Assembly (NCBI GenBank): GCA_014240165.1
Contig: JAAZXM010000027.1
Location: 1 to 53,537 of the forward strand
DNA: 53,537 nucleotides
Direction: 5' to 3'
Source of the DNA: Myxococcales bacterium
GTDB taxonomy: Bacteria; Myxococcota_A; UBA9160; UBA4427
Part shown: positions 25,911 through 34,686 of the stretch, piece after piece
How the letters are laid out: each line of letters begins with the position of its first letter
How positions within the stretch are numbered: the stretch's first letter is position 1
Position numbers and translations under genes: made by a program
Notes under the pieces: model-generated
What the model was told of the DNA's origin: nothing
What the model saw: only the letters and a program-made list of their open reading frames with translations
The model's database searches: none

Positions 25911-26490
25911 GGGTTCCTCGGGTCGGAGAAAAGACCGCACCATCCCTTGAGATGATGGTCCTCCTCCTCATGCTTGCCGATTTGGGGAGCGCGGCCCGGG
26001 GCGATTCCGCCAGGCCCGCTCTCTCGCCGCATCGGGCAAAGGGTTATGGGCAATTGAGTGGTCCGATCGAGATCCAAGACGGCTGGGGTTCACAAAGACC
26101 GGTCCCGCCGGCGATGAAGAGCGAACCTTTCTCTGCGAAGCCTCGAACACCCACAGGGCGCGTCCCAGGCAATTAAGTCATCGGAATGGCCGAGGTTTGT
26201 GGGGGGCGTGCTGGATACGCGGCGCGAGTCTAGCAACATCCTCCCGGAACGCGGCGACCCCAAGCTCCGATGGGCATTACCCTCGAAGTCCAGAAGCCTG
26301 TGCGGGCATCAGGGTACAAAATCTATCGGAACGCTGCGGCAGAAGCCTCAGGAGCGGACACGGATGGAACACAGACGAACACCAAAGGATGAAAGCGCGC
26401 CTGAATCGCTATGATTAAAGCTTGTATTCCGAAGACATAGAGAGTAAACGAGGCTTTATGGGCGATGCACTGACAAAGTACCGGGTCATA

Positions 26491-26508
26491 CCCGAAGGGG
26501 TCTTCGGG
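26491..26508 (+). promoter_or_regulatory. Leader hairpin 1 of the LolA-like gene
   Basis: CCCGAAG and CTTCGGG form a perfect 7-bp stem with a 4-base loop. No T-run follows, so it is not a simple terminator. Confidence 0.4.
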
Positions 26509-26513
26509 GGGGC

Positions 26514-26542
26514 CGATCCTCCAGGCGAGAACCGGAGGATCG
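26514..26542 (+). promoter_or_regulatory. Leader hairpin 2 of the LolA-like gene
   Basis: CGATCCTCC and GGAGGATCG form a perfect 9-bp stem with an 11-base loop, 6 bases after hairpin 1. The 3' arm carries a GGAGG sequence 53 bases ahead of the likely start at 26595. Confidence 0.45.
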
Positions 26543-26594
26543 TCAGTCGTCAGGGCCCGAACGCGCGTGGGTGACCAACCTGGGAGGTCCTGCA

Positions 26595-27602
26595 ATGGCG
26601 CACGATTCGACCGACGCACACACGACACAAGCACAGCCAAGCTCATCGGACCGGCCCACAACTGAGCCCCTCTCCGGTTTGGTCTCGGAGCACTCGCATG
26701 GAGTCCAAGCCCCCGGAAAGGCCCTTGGGGCCGGGGCGGCTGCATCGAGCGGTAGGCCTTTCCCCACAAAAACGCGACTCCTCGTTTGGTTCCTGGTCGC
26801 GCTCTGGGCACCTCTATCCTACGCGCCTGGGGGCCATGCCGCCGAGGCCAGCATCGACGCCTCGGCTTCCTCGCTGCCCTCGCCTGCTGCCATTCTCGAA
26901 TCCGCTTTCGTCAATCGCTACTCGGTCGACCTGGTCACCCGCATCGAGCTTCTCATGCACGGGCGAGGGAATCAGAAGCGCGCGCGAACCATCGCGGCGG
27001 TCACCAAGGTGGTCGACGGCCGGGTGTATTCCATCGGACGCCTGCTCTCTCCGGAATACCTGCGTGACATGACCGTGCTGATGATGGAAAACGAAAACCG
27101 GGGCCAGGACGCCTTCATCTTCATGCCCTCCCTGGACAAGGTCAGGCGTATCAGCACCGCCCAGCGCAGCGACGCCTTCTTCGGTTCGGATGTCACCTAT
27201 GAGGACATCGAGCAGCAAAGAGCCGACGATTTCGAATTCGAGTCCATGGAGTCCAGCCAGGTCGACGGCGAGGCCATCTATGAAATTCATGCCCGGCCCG
27301 CACGACTCGGCAACTACGAGCGAGTCATATTCGCGGTGGCCAAGGATGATTTCGCCCTGCTCAATATTCGCTATTTCAAGCGAGGCGCCGAAGAACCCTA
27401 CCGAGTGATCGACGCGCCGCGGAAATTCATGACCGAACTCGGCGGGCATGTACTCCCCACCCGGCTCTCGGTGGAAAATCGCATGCGGGGCACGCGCACC
27501 GACGTTCTGCTGAGCAAGATGAGCACGAATATTCCGATCCCGAATCGAATCTTCTCGGTGCGCACCCTGGAATCCAAGGCCCCCCTGCCCCAGGCGCCCT
27601 GA
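26595..27602 (+). CDS. LolA-like outer-membrane lipoprotein-sorting protein
   Basis: The protein has 335 residues. I chose the ATG at 26595 because GGGAGG lies 8 bases upstream; a GTG at 26571 is in frame. A hydrophilic N-region of about 60 residues precedes a hydrophobic segment (LLVWFLVALWAPLS) and a likely signal-peptidase site after GGHA. The mature part has the half-barrel pattern of the PF17131-type LolA-like family, including FIFMPSLDKVRRI, SDAFFGSDVTYEDIE and YFKRGAEEPYRVID. Such proteins are often genetically linked to RND/MMPL exporters and carry lipids across the periplasm. Here the exporter lies about 7 kb away, so partnership is only a guess. The long hydrophilic leader is odd. 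Confidence 0.82.
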   Translation: MAHDSTDAHTTQAQPSSSDRPTTEPLSGLVSEHSHGVQAPGKALGAGAAASSGRPFPTKTRLLVWFLVALWAPLSYAPGGHAAEASIDASASSLPSPAAILESAFVNRYSVDLVTRIELLMHGRGNQKRARTIAAVTKVVDGRVYSIGRLLSPEYLRDMTVLMMENENRGQDAFIFMPSLDKVRRISTAQRSDAFFGSDVTYEDIEQQRADDFEFESMESSQVDGEAIYEIHARPARLGNYERVIFAVAKDDFALLNIRYFKRGAEEPYRVIDAPRKFMTELGGHVLPTRLSVENRMRGTRTDVLLSKMSTNIPIPNRIFSVRTLESKAPLPQAP

Positions 27603-27636
27603 GGCGTCGGACAACACGAGCGCCAACCGCCAGGAT

Positions 27637-29049
27637 TCAGGACGGTACGCGTAGAACCGATCCCCTTGCCCTGGGAGCCTCGGCCGGATCAGGCGCCTGG
27701 GCAGCGGCGGCTTGGGTTTCCTTGTGGACACCCCGATCGCGCTTATTGAAGACCGGCCCCAGGGTGAAGCTCAGGGCGATGAGAAGCGCGAGCAGCCCCA
27801 TTGCCGTCGCCACCAATTTGGCTCCTATCCCCGGCCCTCGCAGCCATCCCGCCAGAACTTCACTCGTATAAAGAGCGAAGGGGATGCAAAGTCCCAACAG
27901 ATAACTGCCCTTGAGCGTGACGAACCAGGGATTGCCCCAGGTGAAGGCCGCGTAGCCCGCCAGGCTGAGAGCAACCAGGGCGACGAATAGGCTGTCCGCG
28001 CCCCCGGGTTCCGCGATGGCTCGGCGCATCCCCCGGGCCAGGCCCACGAAGAAGGCCGCGGTCGGCACCAGGGCCAACAAGAGAATCGCCGTCCCCATTC
28101 GGCTGGCGCCCGGAGAGTTGGGGAGAAAGTGCCGATGGCCATCAAAGAAAATCGTGGTGTAGGTCGAGCCCCAGACCGAGCCGAGCAGGTCGGGATTCAG
28201 GAGTTGCGGATCGGTCCAGGTGGCCAGGGGGATCCGCAGGTAATCGAGAATCCCGCGCTCGCCGGGAGGAAAAGTAAAAATCTCCTGGTGGATCGCCAGA
28301 TCTTGGGCGTAAAAGTAGCCGTGGGCCGCCCACGTATAGGCGTAGAACCAGCCTCCCACCAACGCCGCCATCCCCCCCATCAGGGCGATGCGCGACAGGG
28401 CGGGGACCCAGCGGTGGGTGCGAGCGCCCACGAGCAGCCAGGTCAGGACCACCGCAGCAGCGACCAGCCCGCCCGACAGCTTGGTGAGCAGCGCGAGCCC
28501 GCAGAGTCCGCCGATCCACGCGGCTTCTCCCGGGCCGGGCAAATCCGGCAGGGATCGCGCCGCCAGCACCAAGACCCAGGCAACCAGCGCCCCATGCACC
28601 ATCTCTTCGCCGATCATCGGGCTCATGTAGAGATGTACGGGCAGGAAGAGGATCAGGCCCACCGCCAGAAGGCTTCGCAGGCCGTCATCGGGATCCGCGC
28701 GCCGCAGCCAATACACGGTGGCCGCAACGACGAGCAGACCCACGGCGCTGATCACCAGCGCCAAAACCGGGAGCACCAGGCCTTCAAGCCCTGAGGCGCT
28801 CAGCCCTCGCCAGATCGAGGCCGCGCAATAGTAGAAGAAGGGCGGGTGCGCGCTCGACCAGAGCGCCTCGGGCGAGGGCAAAGCCCAAGTCGATTGAAGA
28901 TGCTGGAGATATTGAAGATTTCCCGCCGCATCGAAGCCGAGATCGGCGCGAAAGCGCAGGGCGTTGTTGATCCGTATCCCGACCCCGACCAGGAGCAGAA
29001 GGGCTCCCAGGCCCGCCAGGGCGCGCGCCGATTTTTCGTTCGACGTCAT
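27637..29049 (-). CDS. GT-C family (ArnT/PMT-like) membrane glycosyltransferase
   Basis: The protein has 470 residues from the ATG at 29049 (AGGGG site upstream). About ten to eleven hydrophobic helices span the chain. The first periplasmic loop contains DLGFDAAGNLQYL and SAHPPFFYYCA, the acidic and His-Pro-Pro pattern of glycosyltransferase family 39-like proteins that use polyprenyl-phosphate sugars. The acceptor could be lipid A, a protein or a polysaccharide. It is downstream of the AEC permease by 49 bases and converges on the LolA-like gene. Sequence alone does not identify the donor sugar. Confidence 0.82.
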   Translation of the reverse strand: MTSNEKSARALAGLGALLLLVGVGIRINNALRFRADLGFDAAGNLQYLQHLQSTWALPSPEALWSSAHPPFFYYCAASIWRGLSASGLEGLVLPVLALVISAVGLLVVAATVYWLRRADPDDGLRSLLAVGLILFLPVHLYMSPMIGEEMVHGALVAWVLVLAARSLPDLPGPGEAAWIGGLCGLALLTKLSGGLVAAAVVLTWLLVGARTHRWVPALSRIALMGGMAALVGGWFYAYTWAAHGYFYAQDLAIHQEIFTFPPGERGILDYLRIPLATWTDPQLLNPDLLGSVWGSTYTTIFFDGHRHFLPNSPGASRMGTAILLLALVPTAAFFVGLARGMRRAIAEPGGADSLFVALVALSLAGYAAFTWGNPWFVTLKGSYLLGLCIPFALYTSEVLAGWLRGPGIGAKLVATAMGLLALLIALSFTLGPVFNKRDRGVHKETQAAAAQAPDPAEAPRARGSVLRVPS

Positions 29050-29098
29050 CGCCCCTAGGTCTACCACGCCTCGACCCGGCTTGCGGCCCCGGGCGGTC

Positions 29099-29989
29099 TC
29101 AACTCGGCACTTCGGGCAGGAGGAACGAAACCAGGATCGGGATGGTGAGCGCCGCCAGGCCGGTGGAAACGACGATCACGCTGGCCACATCGCCGGGCGA
29201 GCGCTCGTAACGCAGGGCGAACATGTAGTTGAACACCGCCACGGGCATGGCGCAGCCCATCAGCATCACCCCTGCGCTGAGCCCCTCGAAATCGAAGAGC
29301 CACACCACCGCCAGCCCCGCCGACAACCCCACCATGAGTTTGAGCAGGGCCAGGCCGAGGCTCCGGCCAAAGCGGGTCATGCCGAGTTGAGCGAGGGATA
29401 CGCCCAGGGTGAGTTGCATCAGGGGAACGGTGAAATCACCCAGCAGGCCGGTAGTGCGTGTCAGCCAGAGCGGCAATTCCCACCCCCCGGCCATCACCAA
29501 GATCGCCAAGGCCGTGGCCCAGACCAGGGGCGTCATCAAGGCCTCCCGCCAGCCGGAGCGACCGCTCCAGATCACCTGGCCGAAAGTAAAGTGAAGCACC
29601 GAAGTCGTTGCGAATACACAAACCGCGAGGGCGAGCCCCGCTTCGCCGAAAGCGAAATAACAAAGCGGGATGCCCATATTCCCGGTATTGCCAAAGGTCA
29701 TGGGCGAAAGAAATGTTTGCAGGGGCAGCCGGGCAACCCGAAGAACGGTGGCGGCCAGGCCCGCCATGATCACGGTGGCGACTGCTGTGGCGAGGATCAT
29801 CTCCCCAGCCTCGCCGAGCCCGATGTCGTGACTGAGCAGGCTCGAAAAAACCAGACAGGGCGCACCCACCCGCATAATGAGATCGGTCACGATGACCGTG
29901 TCGAAGGGGCGGCCCAGGCGAACCCAGAAAAAACCCGCCGCCGCGCATAAATAGACCGGCGCCACGATCGCAAGAATTTCGGCGGGCAC
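29099..29989 (-). CDS. AEC-family permease
   Basis: The protein has 296 residues. The GTG at 29989 (AAGGAG site 11 bases upstream) starts the conserved region EILAIVAPVYLCAAAGFFW; the frame is open 46 codons further upstream but without similarity. About ten membrane helices are arranged as two five-helix repeats, including FGNTGNMGIPLCYFAFG and VSLAQLG. AEC proteins (auxin efflux carrier family) move organic anions such as malate. The cargo is unknown. It is 43 bases after mlaC on the same strand; this may be simple read-through rather than a functional tie. Confidence 0.9.
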   Translation of the reverse strand: MPAEILAIVAPVYLCAAAGFFWVRLGRPFDTVIVTDLIMRVGAPCLVFSSLLSHDIGLGEAGEMILATAVATVIMAGLAATVLRVARLPLQTFLSPMTFGNTGNMGIPLCYFAFGEAGLALAVCVFATTSVLHFTFGQVIWSGRSGWREALMTPLVWATALAILVMAGGWELPLWLTRTTGLLGDFTVPLMQLTLGVSLAQLGMTRFGRSLGLALLKLMVGLSAGLAVVWLFDFEGLSAGVMLMGCAMPVAVFNYMFALRYERSPGDVASVIVVSTGLAALTIPILVSFLLPEVPS

Positions 29990-30032
29990 GGCTCTCTCTA
30001 CTCCTTGGAGTTCCGGTGCCCGCCGGCTGCGC

Positions 30033-30680
30033 TCAATCGGCGGGGTCCGGAGCCATGTTACGGGTTCGCATGGCCTCGAGCAGGCCCTCCACACCGTCCC
30101 GGCTGACCACTTCGGCAAATTGGGCACGGAAGTTGGCGAGCATGCTGACCCCCTCGATCACGACATCGATCACCTTCCAACTCGACTTTCGCTCGCGCAG
30201 CCGGTAGTTCATCGTGATGCCATCATATTGTCCGCCCACCACTCGGGTCAGGACACTCACGTCCCGCCTGGGCTCCGAGCGCGTTCCCAGGACTTCGACC
30301 TGCGCCTTTTCGTAACGCTCCAGGCGGCGGCCATAATTGCGCGAAAGGTATTGCTTGAACTCCTGGACGAAAACGACCCGCTGGTCCTGATCCAGTTTTT
30401 TCCAATTCCGCGCCATCACGAGCCGGCTCACGGTCTCGAAATCGAAGACCGAGAACGCCAGGGCCTCGATGCGGGACCGACGTTGATCCTCAGCAAGTCC
30501 CGGTTCGTCGAGAACAGCGAGAACCCGATCCACGGTATCCTGCACCACCGCACGGGGACCTGCCGCGGCTGAATCCGCCCCTCCCTCCGCCTGAGCAAGG
30601 GCCAGCCCAGCGCCCGCCAGCGTGAAGAGCAGGACGGGCAGGAGGGGCCGCAGTCCAACCAGGCGATTCTTACTGGCCAC
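30033..30680 (-). CDS. mlaC: Phospholipid-binding protein MlaC (Ttg2D)
   Basis: The 215-residue periplasmic protein has a signal peptide (to about residue 31, ending ALAQA). It follows the MlaC pattern: RLVMARNWKKLD..., then FVQEFKQYLSRNYGRRLERY, and the strand-rich YDGITMNYRLRERKSSWKVIDVVIEGVSM region in pieces. MlaC ferries phospholipid between MlaA in the outer membrane and MlaFED in the inner membrane. I place the start at the GTG at 30680 because AAGGAGG lies 6 bases upstream; this gives an 11-base overlap with mlaA. An in-frame GTG at 30698 is less likely. It is the last mla gene of the operon. Confidence 0.92.
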   Translation of the reverse strand: MASKNRLVGLRPLLPVLLFTLAGAGLALAQAEGGADSAAAGPRAVVQDTVDRVLAVLDEPGLAEDQRRSRIEALAFSVFDFETVSRLVMARNWKKLDQDQRVVFVQEFKQYLSRNYGRRLERYEKAQVEVLGTRSEPRRDVSVLTRVVGGQYDGITMNYRLRERKSSWKVIDVVIEGVSMLANFRAQFAEVVSRDGVEGLLEAMRTRNMAPDPAD

Positions 30681-31581
30681 GCTCTTCCTCCTTGGCACCG
30701 GAACCCGCGCCCTCTTCCTCGTTCAGGTCTTCTTCGTAACCGTCGTCGAAAAAATACAGGTCTGCATCGTCGACTGGCTCCGGGACGGCCACGCCGCGGG
30801 CCACATCCACCCGCGCCTGGCTGAGTTGCATGTACGCATCGCGCTGAAAAATATAGTAATCGAGAGATTCACGGCGGGTGAGGTCGATGTCCTCGATATG
30901 GTCCGATCGCCAGCTGATGATATCGACTCCCCGAACCAGGAACGTCGCCCAGATCGGAAGCCATGTGAAATAGAAAGTCCCCGCCCCATCGCCCAGCCGA
31001 CCAATTCCTCCACGAACACTCGAGGGACCGAAAAGAGGAAGCACCAGATAGGGACCGGGCGGCGCCCCCCAATAACCCAGGGTCTGATCGAAGCTCTCGT
31101 CGTTCGCCGGAATCCCCATCATGGTGGCCACATCGATGAGCCCCGCGAGCCCGAAACTGACATTGACCATGATGCGGCCAATATCCTCCATCACGTGTTC
31201 ACCGTTGAACTGCAGTACGTTGTTGATCAGGGTCGTCGGCATCAGGATCAAGCCGTTGACGTTCCGAACCGCAACATGAAGAAGATGGGGCGTGGCCCAG
31301 CGCCAGGCCTTGGCCACGGGAACCAGGACATAGACATCCGAGACCTCATTGAAGGTAAAGATGCCCCGGTTCATCTTCTCCCAGGGATCATCACTCGCCG
31401 CCCCGACCCCCACCGCGCTGGCCTCTTCCGAAGGAGGCGGGCGATTTTCTTCACCCACGGCCACGCCCGAGAGCAGAACCAGGAAAAGACCCGTTGCCCA
31501 GGCCAATCGGAACTGCCGCCGCCACAGACCCGCGGACGGAAAAATGATTTGGGCCTTGTCTGTCGATCGCTCTCGCTTCAC
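30670..31581 (-). CDS. mlaA: MlaA/VacJ outer-membrane phospholipid transport protein
   Basis: The protein has 303 residues from GTG, with an AGGAG site upstream. The MlaA core is clear: DPWEKMNRGIFTFNE, FNGEHVMEDIGRIMVN, SFDQTLGYWGAPPGPYLVLP and a WRSDHIEDIDL-type tail. In known systems MlaA is a lipoprotein donut that removes mislocalised phospholipid from the outer leaflet. Here the hydrophobic signal (about 27-42) is followed by GEEN and has no lipobox Cys, so it is probably not lipidated. The C-terminus is very acidic and ends in Glu/Gly repeats. It lies between mlaD and mlaC in the operon. Confidence 0.94.
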   Translation of the reverse strand: MKRERSTDKAQIIFPSAGLWRRQFRLAWATGLFLVLLSGVAVGEENRPPPSEEASAVGVGAASDDPWEKMNRGIFTFNEVSDVYVLVPVAKAWRWATPHLLHVAVRNVNGLILMPTTLINNVLQFNGEHVMEDIGRIMVNVSFGLAGLIDVATMMGIPANDESFDQTLGYWGAPPGPYLVLPLFGPSSVRGGIGRLGDGAGTFYFTWLPIWATFLVRGVDIISWRSDHIEDIDLTRRESLDYYIFQRDAYMQLSQARVDVARGVAVPEPVDDADLYFFDDGYEEDLNEEEGAGSGAKEEERGQ

Positions 31582-31611
31582 CTCGCTCCTCGCATCGGGC
31601 GCTCTGCCCGT

Positions 31612-32073
31612 TCAATCGCCCCCGCCCAGGCCATCGCCATGCACCACGCTGCCGATCAACTTATCCAGGTTGACCGCGCTCTCGGTGAAAGCGAACTCTT
31701 CGCCGGAAACCAGGAGTTCCTCTTCGGCGCCGGGCTCGAGGGCGATGAATTGATCGCCCAGAAGTCCCGAGGTCCGGATCGCCGCTGCGCTGTCGACGGG
31801 AAGTTCCAGCCCTCGGTCGAGATCGAGCAGCACCCGCGCCCGCAGATCCGCATCCAGGTCGATGGCCTTGACCCGGCCCACGCGAACGCCCCCGATCCGC
31901 ACCGCGGAACGCGGGGAGAGCCCGCCGATATCGTCGAAGGTGGCGTAGAGAATGAGCCCGCCGGAATCCCGGATCGAGAGGCCGCCCACCTGGAGAGACA
32001 AATATCCGATCAGGCCGAGGCCCATCAAAACAAAGAGCCCCACGAGCAGATCGCGATTCGCTGTGGATTGCAT
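31612..32073 (-). CDS. mlaD: MlaD, MCE-domain lipid transport protein
   Basis: The 153-residue protein has one N-terminal membrane helix (about residues 8-27) and one MCE domain (about 35-125), with VRIGGVRVGRVKAI and LLGDQFIALEPG as the typical strands. It would form the hexameric periplasmic ring on MlaFE. The C-terminus (NLDKLIGSV) is the usual short helix. An excellent GGAGGAAG ribosome site precedes the ATG. It sits 15 bases after mlaE and 30 bases before mlaA. Confidence 0.95.
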   Translation of the reverse strand: MQSTANRDLLVGLFVLMGLGLIGYLSLQVGGLSIRDSGGLILYATFDDIGGLSPRSAVRIGGVRVGRVKAIDLDADLRARVLLDLDRGLELPVDSAAAIRTSGLLGDQFIALEPGAEEELLVSGEEFAFTESAVNLDKLIGSVVHGDGLGGGD

Positions 32074-32088
32074 GGTCTTCCTCCGCGC

Positions 32089-32865
32089 TCAGATGCTCCA
32101 GAGCGCCGTCAACAAATAATCGGCCAAAAGGATGCAGATTGAAGCCGTAACCACGGTGGATGTCGTCGCCCGGCTCACGCCCGCCGAATGCGGCTCGCAC
32201 GAGTAGCCCCGCCAGGTGGCGATCAACCCGAGCAGGAGCCCGAATACCAGCGACTTGACGAGACTCTGGAGTACATCGCTACGAAATTCGACTGCCGTTT
32301 CGAGACCGGCGATATAGCTCCCGGCGTCCAGGCCCAGGAGTTCCACCCCGATCAGGTAGGCGCCGAAGATGCCCAGGACCACGAAGATCGCCGAGAGAAG
32401 CGGCATCACGAAAGCCAGGGCCGTCGCCCTGGGCATGATGATGAAATGAATCGGATCGATGGCCATCATCCGCAGCCCATCGAGTTGCTGGCTGGTTCGC
32501 ATGGCGCCGATTTCGGCCGTAATGGCAGAACCCGCCCGGCCCGTGACAAGAAGGGCCGTCAGGACCGGCCCGAGTTCGCGGATCAGGGACAGACCCACCG
32601 CGGTACCCAGGGAATCCCCGGCGCCGAAGCGGCTGAGGGTATTGTAGAGCTGCAGGCCCAAAACGAACCCAACAGTGATGGCCGAAGCCGCGATCAGTGC
32701 CGCCGAGAGCACCCCGGCGTCGTAAACCGCCGCGAGGAAAAAACGCCAACGTGAGGGGGGACGCGTGGTCGCCCGCAGGATCCGCCCTCCAAAGCGGACG
32801 ACTTCTCCGATTTCCGCTATCTCGGCCAGGGTCGCCGCCCCGAGTCGCCTGATTCCGCCGGTCAT
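32089..32865 (-). CDS. mlaE: MlaE, phospholipid ABC transporter permease
   Basis: The 258-residue inner-membrane permease has about five to six helices. The conserved EIGAMRTSQQLDGLRMM loop, which contacts the ATPase, and the preceding RELGPVLTALLVTGRAGSA in parts are diagnostic of the MlaE/YrbE family. It partners MlaF and MlaD in moving phospholipid. Its start overlaps the mlaF stop as ATGA, so the two are translationally coupled. No mlaB (STAS) gene follows in this operon. Confidence 0.96.
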   Translation of the reverse strand: MTGGIRRLGAATLAEIAEIGEVVRFGGRILRATTRPPSRWRFFLAAVYDAGVLSAALIAASAITVGFVLGLQLYNTLSRFGAGDSLGTAVGLSLIRELGPVLTALLVTGRAGSAITAEIGAMRTSQQLDGLRMMAIDPIHFIIMPRATALAFVMPLLSAIFVVLGIFGAYLIGVELLGLDAGSYIAGLETAVEFRSDVLQSLVKSLVFGLLLGLIATWRGYSCEPHSAGVSRATTSTVVTASICILLADYLLTALWSI

Positions 32866-33653
32866 GAGTCCGCCGCCTCGAACTCGGGCTGATGGTGCGC
32901 CAGGTATTCGTCTCCGTCCTTGCCGAGAAATTCCCGGATCGCCGAGTCCCGGCTGGAGGCGAGTTCGGCGGGCGCCCCTTCCACGCAGGCGTTTCCGCGC
33001 AGGAGGAAGATCCGATGTGCCAGGCGCAAGCTCGTGGCCATATGATGAGAGGTCACCACCAGGGTCAAACCGTGATCGCGATTGAGGTGGGTGAGCAGCG
33101 CCTCGATGCGCGAGACGTTCGGCGGGTCGAGGCCCGAAAAGGGCTCATCGCAAAGCAGGATTTCGGGCTCCATCACAATGGCCCGGGCCAGGGCGGCGCG
33201 GCGCAACATGCCGCCCGAGAGTTCCCCGGGCAGCAAATCATCGATATCCGCCAACCCCACAGCGGCCAGCCGGTCGTGCACCCGGTCTGCGATTTCCCCA
33301 GGTACCAATTTCGTGTGCTCGCGCAGGGGGAGCGCGACGTTGTCGAAAACCGACATGGAATCGAGCAGGGCACCGTTTTGGAAGAGCATCCCGAGCCGGG
33401 CGCCCTTCTGCCCCGCCTCGGCCAGACCCTCGACTTCCTGCCCAGCCACGCGAATGCTCCCAGAATCAGGAGTCTGAAGCCCGCCCACCATGCGAAGCAA
33501 TGTGCTCTTGCCCGTACCGCTTCCGCCCATCAGGACGCTGATGCGACCTCGGGCGAAAGAGCAGTTCAGTTCGTCGAAAACCCTGCGCCGACCGAACGCA
33601 AGGGAAACGCCGCGAACTTCGACGTGCGCGGGCTCTGAATCGGCTTCCGTCAC
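32862..33653 (-). CDS. mlaF: MlaF, phospholipid ABC transporter ATPase
   Basis: The protein has 263 residues from a GTG at 33653; the frame stays open upstream for 61 codons with no ABC similarity. Walker A is GGSGTGKST, the signature is LSGGMLRRAALARA, and Walker B is ILLCDEPFSGLD, followed by the switch His in VTSHHM. The segment from VEVRGVSLAFG onward fits the MlaF/Ttg2A family. It powers MlaED. It is the first gene of the operon mlaF-mlaE-mlaD-mlaA-mlaC and is divergent from an LLM oxidoreductase across 186 bases. Confidence 0.95.
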   Translation of the reverse strand: MTEADSEPAHVEVRGVSLAFGRRRVFDELNCSFARGRISVLMGGSGTGKSTLLRMVGGLQTPDSGSIRVAGQEVEGLAEAGQKGARLGMLFQNGALLDSMSVFDNVALPLREHTKLVPGEIADRVHDRLAAVGLADIDDLLPGELSGGMLRRAALARAIVMEPEILLCDEPFSGLDPPNVSRIEALLTHLNRDHGLTLVVTSHHMATSLRLAHRIFLLRGNACVEGAPAELASSRDSAIREFLGKDGDEYLAHHQPEFEAADS

Positions 33654-33744
33654 GCGCCCTGCTTCCCCCTTCTGCACCACACGATACGCCACGGCCCCCA
33701 AGGCCGAGAGCGGGCGCCTCACGGCGGAGCTTAGCAACCCGGCG

Positions 33745-33756
33745 CTCACGCGTGAG
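33745..33756. promoter_or_regulatory. 12-bp palindrome between mlaF and the LLM gene
   Basis: CTCACGCGTGAG is a perfect palindrome in the 186-base divergent region, about 90 bases from each start. It is a candidate operator for the mla operon, the LLM gene or both. Confidence 0.3.
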
Positions 33757-33839
33757 GGAAGAGCCGCTTCGATGTACGCTTTGCGGGGAGATATCTTCAG
33801 GGCAAGAATAAAGGTCCACCGCCGAGCAAGGAGCATGCA

Positions 33840-34664
33840 ATGAAATTTGGCCTGGCACTGCGATCCATGGGCGAGGCTTCGCGACCCGATGTCCTACTCG
33901 ATTGCGCCCGAGCCGCCGACCGGGCGGGCATCGATGACCTTTGGGTGCAGGATCACATCGCGATCCCCCCCGACGACGCCGAGGGCTCCGACGGTCGCTA
34001 CCTCGACCCCCTCGCCACCCTGGCCTGGCTGGCCGCCACCACCGAGACCATTGCCCTGGGCACCGGCGTCCTGGTCGCCCCCTACCGATCACCCCTGCCC
34101 ACGGCCAAGACCGCGGCCACGGTCCAGGAACTCTCGGGCGGCCGGCTGCTGCTGGGGGTCGGGGTGGGCTGGATGGGCGCAGAGTTCCGCGCACTGGGCG
34201 TGGATCGGAAAAACCGCGGAGCCGACACGGACCGCCTGCTCGACCTCCTGCATCGGTGTTTCCACGGAGAAGACGACGTAGTGGAGGAGAATGGCCAGGC
34301 CTTCCTCTTTCGCCCCCGTCCCGCGGCACCCCCTATTTTTATCGGAGGCGCTGCGCCCCATGCCCTGGAGCGCGCCGCGCGCTGGGGACAGGGCTGGATG
34401 CCCATGAGCGGGAAGCCCGCCCAATTGGCGCCGGAGATCGCGCAGTTGCGGGAGCGCACAGCGAGCCTGGGCCGACCGGAACCCGAGGTGGCCACCCTGA
34501 CCGGGCTGCCGGGAGGCGGGGCGAACGCGGACGCGGATTTCCTGCACCGCTTGGCCGAGGTCGGCGTCACCCGCGTCATCGCAGGCGCGGGGCGCTACAC
34601 CGAGGCCTCGGATTTTTGCCAACTCGTGGACCAACTGGCCGCCGCGCGAAACGCAATGGCTTGA
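33840..34664 (+). CDS. LLM-class F420-dependent oxidoreductase (second copy)
   Basis: The 274-residue protein has an AGGAG ribosome site 8 bases upstream. It is a luciferase-like TIM-barrel enzyme of the TIGR03619 type: GIDDLWVQDHIAIPP, TIALGTGVLVAPYRSPLPTA, LLGVGVGWMGAEF and PIFIGGAAPHALERAARW. Compared with the enzyme at 22399 the two share the GVGWM core but differ elsewhere, so they are not a recent duplication. It probably oxidises or reduces a carbonyl compound with F420. It is divergent from mla and converges on htpG. Confidence 0.9.
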   Translation: MKFGLALRSMGEASRPDVLLDCARAADRAGIDDLWVQDHIAIPPDDAEGSDGRYLDPLATLAWLAATTETIALGTGVLVAPYRSPLPTAKTAATVQELSGGRLLLGVGVGWMGAEFRALGVDRKNRGADTDRLLDLLHRCFHGEDDVVEENGQAFLFRPRPAAPPIFIGGAAPHALERAARWGQGWMPMSGKPAQLAPEIAQLRERTASLGRPEPEVATLTGLPGGGANADADFLHRLAEVGVTRVIAGAGRYTEASDFCQLVDQLAAARNAMA

Positions 34665-34686
34665 TCATCCGAACCCCGGCCAGAAC

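Larger units (their letters stand above)
25911..26594. other. 684-bp gene-free region with hairpins upstream of the LolA-like gene
   Basis: This is the largest gene-free stretch. Short ORFs in it lack codon bias or family features. It contains an imperfect direct repeat GGCAATT(G/A)AGT at 26049 and 26168, and a small inverted repeat ACCATC/GATGGT at 25939-25959 near the NYN start. Two strong hairpins lie just before the LolA-like gene (listed separately). No clear sigma-70 promoter could be picked. It may carry a long untranslated leader or a small RNA; nothing more can be said from sequence alone. Confidence 0.5.

Noticed and set aside
26049..26178. Direct repeat GGCAATT(G/A)AGT
   Set aside because: Two copies of 11 bases with one mismatch and no other context are too little to call a repeat element.
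26355..26395. Short purine-rich stretch resembling dispersed tandem repeats seen in other phyla
   Set aside because: Only one imperfect unit is visible; there is no tandem array.
26323..26811. 162-codon minus-strand ORF in the gene-free region
   Set aside because: It overlaps the LolA-like start, has no family motif, and its composition is not coding-like.
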